A stretch of 64,000 nt of DNA from assembly GCA_024637115.1 (NCBI GenBank), contig JAGXFU010000005.1, forward strand, positions 64,001 through 128,000. Direction: 5' to 3'. This document shows positions 6,820 to 14,708 of the stretch, one piece after another. This DNA is from Actinomycetes bacterium (GTDB lineage: Bacteria; Actinomycetota; Coriobacteriia; Anaerosomatales; JAGXFU01). Each line of letters starts with the position of its first letter. The stretch's first letter is position 1. The notes beneath the pieces are model-generated. The model ran no database searches. It was given only the letters and a program-made list of their open reading frames with translations, and had not been told where the DNA came from. The position numbers and the translations under genes are program-made.

Positions 6820-9204
6820 CTATTTGGCGCTTGATCGACCGCCGCCCTTGGGCTTCTTTGCGGCACTCTTGGGCTTGGCTTTGGGCTTCGCCTTGCCTTT
6901 GGCAGCAGGGGCCTTCTTCTCTTTTGTGGAGCAATCCGGGTCGATGCAGATCTTCCAGGGACCCTTCTTGGTGTGAACGATCACTCGAGGCGAGCCGCAC
7001 GGTTCACAGATCTCATCGGTTGCCTCAAGATCACCGTTCTGAGGTAGCGGGTATGACACCGCGTGTTCTTTGGAGTCGTAGTTGACGCAACGAACATAGC
7101 GGCTCCCCACGGGGGAGTAATGCACCTTGAGGTCGGCACCATCCACCGGGCACTTCCCGACGGTGAGCTCAGGACCCTTCTTGGTGATGCAATCCGGGCT
7201 TAGGCACATCACGCGAGCCCGAGATCGGAACTTCATGACCTTCACCTGAGGCGAACCGCACTCGGGGCACATCTCCTCGACAGCGGCGAACTTTGAGTTC
7301 TTTGGCAGCGGGTAGGTGACGCTGCAGTCCGGATAGCCGCTGCACCCGACAAAGTATGATTTGGTCTTGGGCGAGTACTTGATGAGGAGGTCATCGCCAG
7401 ATGTGGGGCATTTGCCGACCTTCGCGTCCTCGTCGGCAGCGACCTTGAGCGTCTCTCCCACCTCGGGAACGCGCTCGAGCAGTGCGTTCATCACGTCGGC
7501 AAGCAGGTCACGGGAGTGAGTGACGACCGCCTCGCGGGTTGCTCGCGCACCAGCGATCTCATCCATCTCATGATCGAGTTCACGCGTCATCTCAGGGCTG
7601 GTAATGCGATCGGCGTGCGCCACGAGCGCGCTTACCACCGTCTCGCCTTTGCACGTTGGCTCGATCGGGTCGTTCACCGCATATTTGCGGTCATAGAGTG
7701 TCTGAATGATGTCGTGCCGCGTGGCCTTGGTTCCCAGACCAAGCTTCTCCATCTCCTGGATGAGCTTGCCCTGCGAGAAGCGCGCAGGCGGCTGCGTCTG
7801 CTTCTCGTCCATCTGCGGGCCGAGGAACGCCACATGCTCGTCCTGCGAAAGCGCGGGAAGATGCTCTTCCTTCTTGAGTCCATACGGATACACCGCACGG
7901 TACCCCGCAGCGATCACCACGTCCCCGCGTGCAACGAACGGCTGGCCACTCACATCGAACGAGACCTTGGTGCTCTCGAGCACGGCAGGGTCAGAGAGCG
8001 TTGCCAGAAAGCGACGGGCAACGAGGTTGTAGAGCTTGAACTGCTCAGGCTTGAGCTTCTCAGGATCCGCCGCACCTGTGGGATGGATCGGCGGATGGTC
8101 GGTCGCTTCCTTCTTGCCGCGCGTTGGGGTCAGTTTCCCCTTAGCCAGCAGGCGCTGCACATGCTCGTGATACGTGGGCACGTGATCGAGCGTCTTGAGA
8201 ATGGAGTGGATGTCGAGACTCGCGGGGTACACCGTGTTGTCCACGCGCGGGTACGACAGGAGACCGTCCATGTACAACGACTCGGCGATACGCATCGTGC
8301 GCGCCGGGGGAAGCCCTTCCGATGCCGCCGCCGCGAGAAGCGCGGTCGTGTTGAACGGAGCGGGCGGCTTGACGGTCCTACGATTCGTCTCGACACTGGT
8401 CACGACACCCTCGTCTGCCGAAGAGATCGCATCCATGGCAGCAGATGCGTCGGCTTCACTCGTGAAGCGTGCCGTTGCGTGCTGCGCAGGGAACTCGGTG
8501 GACTCTTTGGAAAACGTTCCTTTGACCGTCCAATAGGTCTCAGGCACGAAAGCTTTACGTTCGGTCTCGCGGTCGACGATGAGCTTGAGGGTCGGGGTCT
8601 GGACGCGACCAGCCGACAGCACATCACCCCATGCACGCTTGGAAGCCTTATTTGATGCGAGGGTGAGATAGCGGGTCATCACCGCGCCCCACACGAGATC
8701 GATGTCTTGCCGGGACGCGCCCGCCTGGGCCAGCTCCTCGGACAGGGTGCCCGGGCTCGTGAATGCTGACTCGATCTCGTCTTTTGTGATTGCGGAGAAG
8801 CGAGCACGCACGATCTCGGCAGTGGGATTCATCTCCCGAACGAGATCACGTGCATCAGCGCCAATGAGCTCACCCTCGCGGTCATAGTCAGTTGCGATGT
8901 AGACGTAGTCGGTCTTCTTGGCGAGGTTATGGAGTGAGCGAATAATGCCCTTCTCCGCGGGTTGCTTGACCACGTCGGCCTGGACCAGACCTTCGAGCTC
9001 GTCAAGGCGCCACTTGGACCAGCCCTCTTCGAAGTCCACCTTCATGATATGGCCCTTGAGCCCGATACTGACCCAGTCCTCACCGTCGCGGCGGAACTTG
9101 TAGACCGGCGTTGTATAGACCTTGTCGCTCTCGACCTTACCCACCGCGAGAATCTCGGCGATACGACGGGCGGCAATATTCTTCTCGGAAATGATAAGTC
9201 GCAT
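6820..9204 (-). CDS. topA: DNA topoisomerase I (type IA), archaeal-style core with zinc ribbons
   Basis: Relaxes negative supercoils by transient single-strand cleavage (794 aa). The Toprim domain opens with MRLIISEKNIAARRIA and carries TDYDREGE (residues 105-112). The active-site tyrosine is Y318 in GLLSYPRVDNTVYP, and SAGRVQTPTL lies at 197-206. About four C4 zinc-ribbon repeats (CPTSG...CSGYPDC, CPECG...CLSPDC, CPVDG..., CEPCG...CIDPDC) follow from about residue 605. A Lys/Ala-rich tail ends the protein. The EKNIAARRIA opening and PRVDNTVYP motif resemble archaeal TopA more than the usual bacterial enzyme (VIVESPAKAKTI, PRTDS). The ribosome site is GAAGGA. It looks monocistronic or leads the HD-domain gene. 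Confidence 0.92.
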   Translation of the reverse strand: MRLIISEKNIAARRIAEILAVGKVESDKVYTTPVYKFRRDGEDWVSIGLKGHIMKVDFEEGWSKWRLDELEGLVQADVVKQPAEKGIIRSLHNLAKKTDYVYIATDYDREGELIGADARDLVREMNPTAEIVRARFSAITKDEIESAFTSPGTLSEELAQAGASRQDIDLVWGAVMTRYLTLASNKASKRAWGDVLSAGRVQTPTLKLIVDRETERKAFVPETYWTVKGTFSKESTEFPAQHATARFTSEADASAAMDAISSADEGVVTSVETNRRTVKPPAPFNTTALLAAAASEGLPPARTMRIAESLYMDGLLSYPRVDNTVYPASLDIHSILKTLDHVPTYHEHVQRLLAKGKLTPTRGKKEATDHPPIHPTGAADPEKLKPEQFKLYNLVARRFLATLSDPAVLESTKVSFDVSGQPFVARGDVVIAAGYRAVYPYGLKKEEHLPALSQDEHVAFLGPQMDEKQTQPPARFSQGKLIQEMEKLGLGTKATRHDIIQTLYDRKYAVNDPIEPTCKGETVVSALVAHADRITSPEMTRELDHEMDEIAGARATREAVVTHSRDLLADVMNALLERVPEVGETLKVAADEDAKVGKCPTSGDDLLIKYSPKTKSYFVGCSGYPDCSVTYPLPKNSKFAAVEEMCPECGSPQVKVMKFRSRARVMCLSPDCITKKGPELTVGKCPVDGADLKVHYSPVGSRYVRCVNYDSKEHAVSYPLPQNGDLEATDEICEPCGSPRVIVHTKKGPWKICIDPDCSTKEKKAPAAKGKAKPKAKPKSAAKKPKGGGRSSAK

Positions 9205-9234
9205 TCAGCGTCCTTCTATATAGAGTGGCTGCGC

Positions 9235-9263
9235 ATCTTTGGAAGTATATACTCCTGCGTCAA
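9235..9263 (-). promoter_or_regulatory. Candidate promoter of topA
   Basis: On the minus strand TTGACG (9263-9258) is followed after 17 bases by AAAGAT (9240-9235), about 30 bases before the topA start. The -35 is close to consensus and the -10 is poor. AT-rich TATATA stretches around it make an alternative -10 possible. Confidence 0.3.
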
Positions 9264-9296
9264 GCCCTCAGGTGAACGCCCCCTGTCCGAGGGCCT

Positions 9297-9848
9297 CTAC
9301 AAACCGATATCGGCGGCGCGATCTCTCATGGAGTCAAGCGCGATCTGCAGGAACTCATCGCGTTCCAATCCCAGCTCTTCACACGCGGCCATCTGGTCTC
9401 TATTTGCCCCGCGCGCGAACGCCTTCTCTTTCCATCGTTTCTTGAGAGATTTCAGCTTCACCTCTGCAAGAGACTTGTCAGGGCGGACCAATGCCGTGGC
9501 AACCACGAACCCGGTGGTCGGATCAGCGCAGTAAAGCGCTTTGTCCATATCGGACTCGCGGGGCGCCTTGTCTGCATGAGCGAGAATCGCATGAATGATC
9601 TCATCGTCAACCTTGCCCTGCAGTTCCTGTGCACTCAACGTCGCGTGACGTTCCGGGTCATCTGCGGTCTCTGCATAGTCAAGATCATGCAACAGACCCG
9701 CCAGTCCCCACCGTGCGATATCTTCATCCGACTTGCCAAGGTGATGCGCGAGCGCCTCCATGATGATCTCAGCGGCAACACAGTGGTTAACCAGGTTGCG
9801 TTGGGGAATGCGTGCGACAACCAACTCATACGCCTGTTCGCGTTCCAT
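9297..9848 (-). CDS. HD-domain protein
   Basis: A 183-residue metal-dependent phosphohydrolase-like protein. It begins MEREQAYELV. The HD signature is LLHDLDYAETADDPERH near residue 60, preceded by VNHCVAAEIIMEALA, where the first histidine of the HD fold is expected. HAILAHADKAPR follows with further metal ligands. This subgroup is generally annotated as HDIG/hydrolase of unknown substrate. The start at 9848 was chosen because the longer frame adds an Arg/Pro-rich extension without protein character. hypB lies 28 bases upstream, so transcription from hypB may continue into it. Confidence 0.8.
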   Translation of the reverse strand: MEREQAYELVVARIPQRNLVNHCVAAEIIMEALAHHLGKSDEDIARWGLAGLLHDLDYAETADDPERHATLSAQELQGKVDDEIIHAILAHADKAPRESDMDKALYCADPTTGFVVATALVRPDKSLAEVKLKSLKKRWKEKAFARGANRDQMAACEELGLERDEFLQIALDSMRDRAADIGL

Positions 9849-9876
9849 CCTTGGTCTCTCCCTCAAATGAATCGTC

Positions 9877-10548
9877 CTACGCGCGGGTCGCCTGAGCCCG
9901 GGCGTCTTCGATGCGCCCGGAGAGCCAGTCAGTCCAGGCTTCAACACCTTCACCCTTGGTGGCACTGACGGCAAACACCGGTGCATGAGGATTGAGCGAC
10001 TTCACTACGGCGCGGAACTCATCTTCATTGAAATCGAACATTGATACCGTATCGTACTTGTTGAGGATGACGGCCTCGGCGAGGGCGAAGATGTTTGGAT
10101 ACTTGTATGGCTTGTCATGCCCCTCGGGCACTGACAGGATCATCACTTTCGCGTCTTCGCCAAGATAGAACTCTGTCGGACATACGAGATTGCCAACGTT
10201 CTCCACGATGATCAGATCGAGTTCGGCGAGGTCGAGTGTGTCAATTGCTCGCTGAATCATGTCGGACTCAAGGTGACAGGCACCGCCGGTATTGATCTGT
10301 ACTGCTGGAATGCCCTGGGCTGAGATCTTCTGAGCATCGACATCACTCGCGATGTCCCCTTCGATCACAGCGATGTTATAGCGGTCTCGCAATGCCTCGA
10401 TAGTCGCAAGAATCGTAGAGGTCTTGCCAGCCCCGGGGCTCGCCATGAGGTCAAGGACGTAGACACCGTTCTCATCAAAGCGAGATCTGTTCTCCGCAGC
10501 AAGCCGCTCGTTGCGGTCGAGAATGGGTTTCTTGATATCAATCTCCAT
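9877..10548 (-). CDS. hypB: Hydrogenase nickel-insertion GTPase HypB
   Basis: GTPase that helps load nickel into [NiFe]-hydrogenase (or urease) with HypA (223 aa). The P-loop is MASPGAGKTS, the metal-binding region is NTGGACHLESDM, switch-like motifs are GDIASD and ENVGNLVCP, and the guanine-specificity loop is NKYD. The N-terminal CXXCGC motif and His-rich stretch found in some HypB proteins are missing, so this is the short form without nickel storage. It follows hypA closely (18-base gap). No hydrogenase structural gene lies in this window. Confidence 0.94.
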   Translation of the reverse strand: MEIDIKKPILDRNERLAAENRSRFDENGVYVLDLMASPGAGKTSTILATIEALRDRYNIAVIEGDIASDVDAQKISAQGIPAVQINTGGACHLESDMIQRAIDTLDLAELDLIIVENVGNLVCPTEFYLGEDAKVMILSVPEGHDKPYKYPNIFALAEAVILNKYDTVSMFDFNEDEFRAVVKSLNPHAPVFAVSATKGEGVEAWTDWLSGRIEDARAQATRA

Positions 10549-10566
10549 GCGTGCCTCCTTGCGATC

Positions 10567-10947
10567 CTATTCGGGATTGGCGGACTCCTCGTCCGGGGAT
10601 TCATCCTCATCAATGTCTATCGCGTCGATAGTAAGTTCACGACCGGTCAGCGGGATTGTCGCGATACTTCCGCACTGAGGGCACTGGACCTCGAAACGCC
10701 CATGCTCGAACTCGGTGCTGCAATCAGCGCATCGAGCGGACGCACCCACATGATTTACGGTAAGGGTGCCTCCCTCAGCGATCGTCCCGGGGGAAAGCGC
10801 TTCAAAAGCAAACTGGAGCGCGAACTCGACGATTTCGGTGAGGTCACCCACGCTGATGCGAATCTCGTTGATCTTGGTGGCGCCTTCCTTCTCGGCAGCC
10901 TCAACCGACGCGCTCAGAATGCTCTGTACGATACCCATCTCATGCAT
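10567..10947 (-). CDS. hypA: Hydrogenase nickel metallochaperone HypA
   Basis: Delivers nickel to the hydrogenase large subunit with HypB (126 aa). The protein begins MHEMGIVQSI; His2 is the conserved nickel ligand. The zinc site is formed by CADC and CPQC, about 15 residues apart. The tail is unusually acidic (DIDEDESPDEES). The ATG at 10947 is chosen because the invariant MHE start must be N-terminal; the frame extends further upstream without homology. Confidence 0.93.
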   Translation of the reverse strand: MHEMGIVQSILSASVEAAEKEGATKINEIRISVGDLTEIVEFALQFAFEALSPGTIAEGGTLTVNHVGASARCADCSTEFEHGRFEVQCPQCGSIATIPLTGRELTIDAIDIDEDESPDEESANPE

Positions 10948-10972
10948 AGAGGATGCTTCCTCTCGATTCGGA

Positions 10973-11725
10973 TCAGTAGCCGAGCGCGTTCTGACGGGCA
11001 ATGCGCTTTGCCAGCAGCACCCGGGCCAGAAGCAGACTCAGTTCGTACAACGCGGCAAGAGCCGCGAACAGGGCTCCCATAGTCACGGGTGACCAGTCCG
11101 GCGTTGCAACCGAGGCAACGATCATCATGGAGACGTAGGCGATACGCCAGTTCTCACGCAGCTTCTTGTACGACACGATGTCGAACAGCACGAGGTAGAA
11201 CACTACCACCGGCAACTCGAATCCAATGCCAAAGCCGATCATAAGCAGGGTCGCACCCGAGAAGTACTTTCCTGCATCGGGAATCGTTGCTACCGCATCG
11301 CCCGCCTGACCGAGCATCCAGTCGAACGCGACTCCGAGAATCTGCGAGTAGCAGAAGAACACGCCGAGCGCGAAAAGGGCGACCATCACCAGGAATGTTG
11401 GCAGGACGTAGCGCCGCTCTTTCGGCTTGAGTGCCGGCAGAAAGAACGCCATGATCTGCCAGATGATGATCGGGCTGCCAAGGATCAGCGTGCCGTAGAG
11501 AGCAACTTTGAACTTGAGGGTGAACGCCTCAAACGGACCAAAGACTGTAGGAGACTGATCTCCGAGTGCAGAAAGCACAGGGGCCATGATAATCGCGTAG
11601 ATATCCCATCCCCAGTAGTACAGTCCTGTCGAGCCGACGATCACGAGGATTGCAATGATGAAGAGCCTCTTGCGAAGCTCGTCAAGGTGACTGAGAAAGG
11701 GCATACGCTTGGGTCCGATTGGCAT
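10973..11725 (-). CDS. tatC: Sec-independent translocase subunit TatC
   Basis: Polytopic core of the twin-arginine translocase, which recognises RR signal peptides and exports folded proteins (250 aa). The conserved N-terminal segment PFLSHLDELRKRL is present, as are PIIIWQIMAFFLPALKPKERR before TM3 and GIGFELPVVVFYL. Six hydrophobic segments are visible. It is 29 bases downstream of the tatA/B-type gene. Tat is relevant here because hydrogenase subunits matured by the adjacent hypAB genes are often Tat substrates; that link is inferred. Confidence 0.95.
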   Translation of the reverse strand: MPIGPKRMPFLSHLDELRKRLFIIAILVIVGSTGLYYWGWDIYAIIMAPVLSALGDQSPTVFGPFEAFTLKFKVALYGTLILGSPIIIWQIMAFFLPALKPKERRYVLPTFLVMVALFALGVFFCYSQILGVAFDWMLGQAGDAVATIPDAGKYFSGATLLMIGFGIGFELPVVVFYLVLFDIVSYKKLRENWRIAYVSMMIVASVATPDWSPVTMGALFAALAALYELSLLLARVLLAKRIARQNALGY

Positions 11726-11754
11726 GGGCCTTCAGAGGCTGCGGCGAACCGCTA

Positions 11755-12009
11755 CTACTCCTCCTCTTCCTCCTCTTCCTCATCGTCATCGGGTGAGATC
11801 GAGTGAGTTGCACTAACCGTCTGATCAACTGTCGGCCGCTCACCATACATCTCGGCGCGAATCACTGATTCCATGCTGTCCTGTGCGCGCTTGAACTCAC
11901 GCCAGAACTTGCCTGCGGTACGCCCAAACTCCGGCAGTTTGTCGGGGCCAAAGATTAGTAGTGCGAACACTACTACGATGAATAGTTCAGTTCCGCTGAT
12001 GCCAAACAC
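11755..12009 (-). CDS. TatA/TatB-family translocase protein with poly-Glu tail
   Basis: Small 84-residue Tat component. It has one N-terminal helix (FGISGTELFIVVVFALLIFGPDKLP), then an amphipathic helix starting EFGRTAGKFWREFKRAQ. Glu in GTELF, where TatA normally has Gln, makes it more TatB-like; it may serve both roles. The C-terminus ends in three Asp and eight consecutive Glu. The start is taken as GTG at 12009, just before FGISG. An upstream extension reads as non-protein, and a GGGAG ribosome site lies 11-15 bases before the GTG. Confidence 0.88.
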   Translation of the reverse strand: MFGISGTELFIVVVFALLIFGPDKLPEFGRTAGKFWREFKRAQDSMESVIRAEMYGERPTVDQTVSATHSISPDDDEEEEEEEE

Positions 12010-12114
12010 GTGGCAGACACACTCCCGATATTTGCCGGACCCAACTGGGAGCCGCGCGAGGCGGTGCATTCGATAGTAGGACGCAAAAAGCGTGCGAGCA
12101 AGAGCACGGAGGGA

Positions 12115-12450
12115 CTAGAAGTCCCGCGCCTCGTCGATACTCTCGAAAATCGGGAAGACCTTGTCGAGACCGGTAATCCTGAAAATCTTGAGAATGCTCT
12201 CTCGAGTACACACAAGACGAATCGAGCCGGAGCGTTCCTTCGCTCGGCGCAAACCGCCAACCAGAACTCCCAACCCGGAACTGTCTATGAAACCAACGCT
12301 GTCCAAATCTACAAGAATAGTGCCGCAGCCCGACTCAATCTGCTCGATCAGCTTCTGCTTGAGTGCAGGAGCCGTATACACATCCACCTCGCCCGAAAGG
12401 GACATGAGGCAGTAGTTCTCGGTCTGTTCTGATCGGATTTCAAGTTCCAT
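12115..12450 (-). CDS. STAS-domain protein (anti-sigma factor antagonist-like)
   Basis: A 111-residue single STAS domain of the SpoIIAA/RsbV type. These bind an anti-sigma kinase and are controlled by serine phosphorylation. It starts MELEIRSEQ and carries GEVDVYTAPALKQKL, then VDLDSVGFIDSSGLGVLVGG; the first Ser in DSSG is the usual phosphorylation site. No anti-sigma kinase or sigma gene is next to it. The ATG at 12450 was chosen over an upstream extension. It is divergent from a second STAS gene 178 bases away. Confidence 0.88.
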   Translation of the reverse strand: MELEIRSEQTENYCLMSLSGEVDVYTAPALKQKLIEQIESGCGTILVDLDSVGFIDSSGLGVLVGGLRRAKERSGSIRLVCTRESILKIFRITGLDKVFPIFESIDEARDF

Positions 12451-12628
12451 GCGGTATATCACTCCCGGATGGCGGTATAGGACGGCTCTGATTGTACCGT
12501 GAGCGTCCATCCGCGGCTACACTACACCTGTCCGGACGCACCTACCGACCTGACGCATAGTCCCGCAAGCCGTTCCCCGGCTTCACAAATGGGTAGGAAA
12601 GAGTTGAGTGTTGCGAGAAAGGAAACCG

Positions 12629-12979
12629 ATGACTCTTTCGATCGATCTCTCACAAGGCGAAGCACACTGGCTCTTGAGTCTCTCTGGTGACCTCGACTAC
12701 GGTGAATGCGCATCATTTCGCATGAGCATTGACCGAGTCTTGAAGTCTTCACCTCCGTCGACCGTGGTTGACCTCTCCGGTCTCGAGTATCTCGATAGTT
12801 CGGGCCTGGGTCTGTTGCTGAGCCTATCGAAGGAATACGGTGCACAGGGCGGGCGCTTGGTGCTTGTAACGAATGAGACTGTGGACAACATTCTGTCTTT
12901 GACGCGGCTGAATGGAATCTTCTCGACCGCCGGATCAATCGATGACGCAATGGCGGTGCTGGGAGAGCGCAGTATGTAA
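12629..12979 (+). CDS. STAS-domain protein (anti-sigma factor antagonist-like), second copy
   Basis: A 116-residue STAS domain, starting MTLSIDLSQG, with GDLDYGECASFRMSIDRVL and VVDLSGLEYLDSSGLGLLLSL. The phosphoacceptor Ser context (DSSGLG) matches the neighbour on the other strand, but the two are otherwise diverged. The ATG at 12629 follows an AAGGAAA ribosome site; a GTG seven codons upstream is less likely. A strong hairpin terminator lies 39 bases after the stop. It is the only plus-strand gene in the first 41 kb. Confidence 0.85.
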   Translation: MTLSIDLSQGEAHWLLSLSGDLDYGECASFRMSIDRVLKSSPPSTVVDLSGLEYLDSSGLGLLLSLSKEYGAQGGRLVLVTNETVDNILSLTRLNGIFSTAGSIDDAMAVLGERSM

Positions 12980-13017
12980 CGCGCTTCACAGAGCCGTTTG
13001 GACGCTCGGTACACGCA

Positions 13018-13055
13018 CAGGGAGCGCGACCCGCTTCTTCGGGTCGCGCTCCCTG
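13018..13055. terminator. Strong hairpin between convergent genes
   Basis: Perfect 16-base inverted repeat (CAGGGAGCGCGACCCG and its complement) with a 6-base loop CTTCTT. It lies between the plus-strand STAS gene and the minus-strand TPR gene, which converge here, so it can serve both. No long U-tract follows on either strand. Confidence 0.8.
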
Positions 13056-13080
13056 GTGTCTATCTCCACTGAGCAGACTA

Positions 13081-13740
13081 CTACGGTGTTGTCACCGGAG
13101 CCGCGCCTGCCTCATCTATGATGCTCTGGGCGGTCGCAACATCACCGAACTGCCCATTTGGATCAAGCACGAGATACGTGCTCATGGCTGATGCGGCGTC
13201 GGCAGGTCTCGCTGCATTGCTGTAGAAGATGCCTGCGTTGAAGAACGCCGGGGCAAAATCCGGATTCTCGACCATGACCGGCTCGATTACCTCAATCGCG
13301 CGATTGAGCTGACCGGAATAGAAGAGCGAGATCGCGTAGTCTGTCGAGACTTCGGGTGATCCCGGCTGAACGGCCAGAGCCTGGCCGTAGTACGTCGCAC
13401 TCGCCGACCATATCGGCTGGGAAGCAGGCTGTATCTTCTGCTGGATCTGATAGAGCTCCTGACCCCAGTTCGAATAGGTATTGCCAAGATTGACGAGTAC
13501 CGTATAGCTCGTGGGGTCGCTCTCCAGCTGCTGCTGAAAGGCCTCAACAGTACCTGAGTAGTTCGCGGCGACGGTATCGTAGTCTGACTGACCCGCAGTA
13601 CCAGTCGTATTGGTCGCAGTGCCACCGGTGAACAAAGTCGGGCTGATGAGCGGCAGGGTGAAGGCAAGCACCATCAGCGCCGCCACCACGATAATCCCCG
13701 CTTTGACAATCGGCGGTGTCTGCTTCTTGTTGATCGCCAC
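13081..13740 (-). CDS. Membrane-anchored TPR protein
   Basis: A 219-residue protein with a short basic N-terminus, one transmembrane helix (about residues 10-30) and an outside-facing region with tetratricopeptide-like repeats (YTVLVNLGNTYSNWG; YYGQALAVQPGSPEVSTDYA; AIEVIEPVMVENPDFAPAFFNAG). Such anchors usually act as scaffolds. The start is GTG at 13740, with GGAGGG six to seven bases upstream. An earlier in-frame codon adds an implausible sequence. A hairpin separates it from the preceding gene. It has the same anchor-plus-TPR plan as the two TPR genes in the cytochrome clusters, but I see no close sequence match. Confidence 0.75.
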   Translation of the reverse strand: MAINKKQTPPIVKAGIIVVAALMVLAFTLPLISPTLFTGGTATNTTGTAGQSDYDTVAANYSGTVEAFQQQLESDPTSYTVLVNLGNTYSNWGQELYQIQQKIQPASQPIWSASATYYGQALAVQPGSPEVSTDYAISLFYSGQLNRAIEVIEPVMVENPDFAPAFFNAGIFYSNAARPADAASAMSTYLVLDPNGQFGDVATAQSIIDEAGAAPVTTP

Positions 13741-13771
13741 GCGATCCCTCCAATCGGACGTGCACATTACG

Positions 13772-13803
13772 GCGGGCCCGGCACCTCGCGGCTCCGGGCC
13801 CGC
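13772..13803 (-). terminator. GC-rich hairpin downstream of the 132-aa membrane protein gene
   Basis: Ten-base inverted repeat (GCGGGCCCGG / CCGGGCCCGC) with a 12-base loop, 19 bases after the stop of the upstream gene and before the TPR gene. It may terminate or attenuate the radical SAM-to-RseC operon. There is no U-tract. Confidence 0.5.
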
Positions 13804-13821
13804 ATGGGTTACTACGGGATG

Positions 13822-14220
13822 TTACTCGGCAGGTGCTGTCGCATCAGTCGAACCTGCGTCAGGCACAGGCGCACCGGTGCCGGCGCCGGCGCCGAGATCA
13901 GGATGACCGGCGGGAAGCTCTCCGCCCTCAAGCTGCTCAGGCGTCAACTGCGGAGCGCTCACTGCGGACCCAGTGCCCGCCGTCGGGATCGTTGCGCTGG
14001 TTGAGGCACCAGCAGGAATCAGAATGCCGATGATGACACCAATGAGCAGTGCGACAACGCCAATCAGCGCAGCCACTGTCATCGTCACGCTCTGAATGCC
14101 GGCGGGGGCGGTTGCCTGACGCGTTGCGGGCTTCTTCTGGCCCTGCACGCGCGTCGGCTTCTCTTCGGCCGCCTCGATCGGCTTCTCGTCCTCGTCGAAG
14201 AAGAAGTCCTGGTCGCTCAC
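13822..14220 (-). CDS. Small single-pass membrane protein, unknown function
   Basis: 132 residues. An acidic cytoplasmic head (MSDQDFFFDEDEKP), then a Lys/Arg/Ala-rich linker, one transmembrane helix (about residues 46-70) and an Ala/Gly/Pro-rich low-complexity tail outside the membrane. No domain is recognised. AGGAGG sits just before the ATG. It overlaps the stop of the RseC-like gene by 4 bases, so the two are coupled. Confidence 0.65.
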   Translation of the reverse strand: MSDQDFFFDEDEKPIEAAEEKPTRVQGQKKPATRQATAPAGIQSVTMTVAALIGVVALLIGVIIGILIPAGASTSATIPTAGTGSAVSAPQLTPEQLEGGELPAGHPDLGAGAGTGAPVPDAGSTDATAPAE

Positions 14221-14708
14221 GAGTTGTTGCCTCCTCTGTAGGGGGGTGCCAGCCGATCCGGAGATGATTCACCGAAGCGGCGTGTCGAACCGCGGGAGAT
14301 TATATCACGCACCTGCGGCTCATATCTGTCATAGCTGGCGGAGCGCCCAATCACTCGCAGACTGACAAGGGACAGAACGCCTGCCGCTATCCCTATGACG
14401 GCCCCGCCAGTGTCCGGGTTCGCGCCTAGTTGCGAAAATAGCAAGAATCCCGCCAAATATCCCAGAACGAGAACAGTAACAGGAAGCACGAACACAAGCA
14501 CCTGCGCCCTCCAACGGCCGCGCTGCGGAATCTCAAGCTCCACGACATCGCCGACCGAGAGCGAAATTGAGGCGAACACGCCCTCAAGCAGGCGCTTCTC
14601 ACCTGAGGCGCTCGAGCAGGCTCCACATCCGGCACATGCCTCGGATGGCGCAATCTCAACGTCGACCCGCATGTCGTCCACGTGAACGACTGTGCCGCAC
14701 TCACGCAT
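14217..14708 (-). CDS. RseC/MucC-family membrane protein
   Basis: A 163-residue protein of the SoxR-reducing-system/RseC family. The N-terminal half has the cysteine cluster CAGCGAC, followed by VGDVVELEIPQRG. Two transmembrane helices follow (LVFVLPVTVLVLGYLAGFLL; GGAVIGIAAGVLSLVSL). Family members occur with Rnf complexes or envelope-stress sigma systems and may sense or relay redox state. Its stop overlaps the next gene and its start abuts the aminohydrolase stop. Confidence 0.8.
   Translation of the reverse strand: MRECGTVVHVDDMRVDVEIAPSEACAGCGACSSASGEKRLLEGVFASISLSVGDVVELEIPQRGRWRAQVLVFVLPVTVLVLGYLAGFLLFSQLGANPDTGGAVIGIAAGVLSLVSLRVIGRSASYDRYEPQVRDIISRGSTRRFGESSPDRLAPPYRGGNNS

Noticed and set aside
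7516-8655. 379-codon plus-strand frame inside topA
   Set aside because: Antisense shadow of a well-conserved enzyme gene; the translation is His/Arg-rich without motifs.
11756-11785. CTC/CTT-rich tandem repeat
   Set aside because: It simply encodes the poly-Glu tail of the Tat protein on the minus strand.
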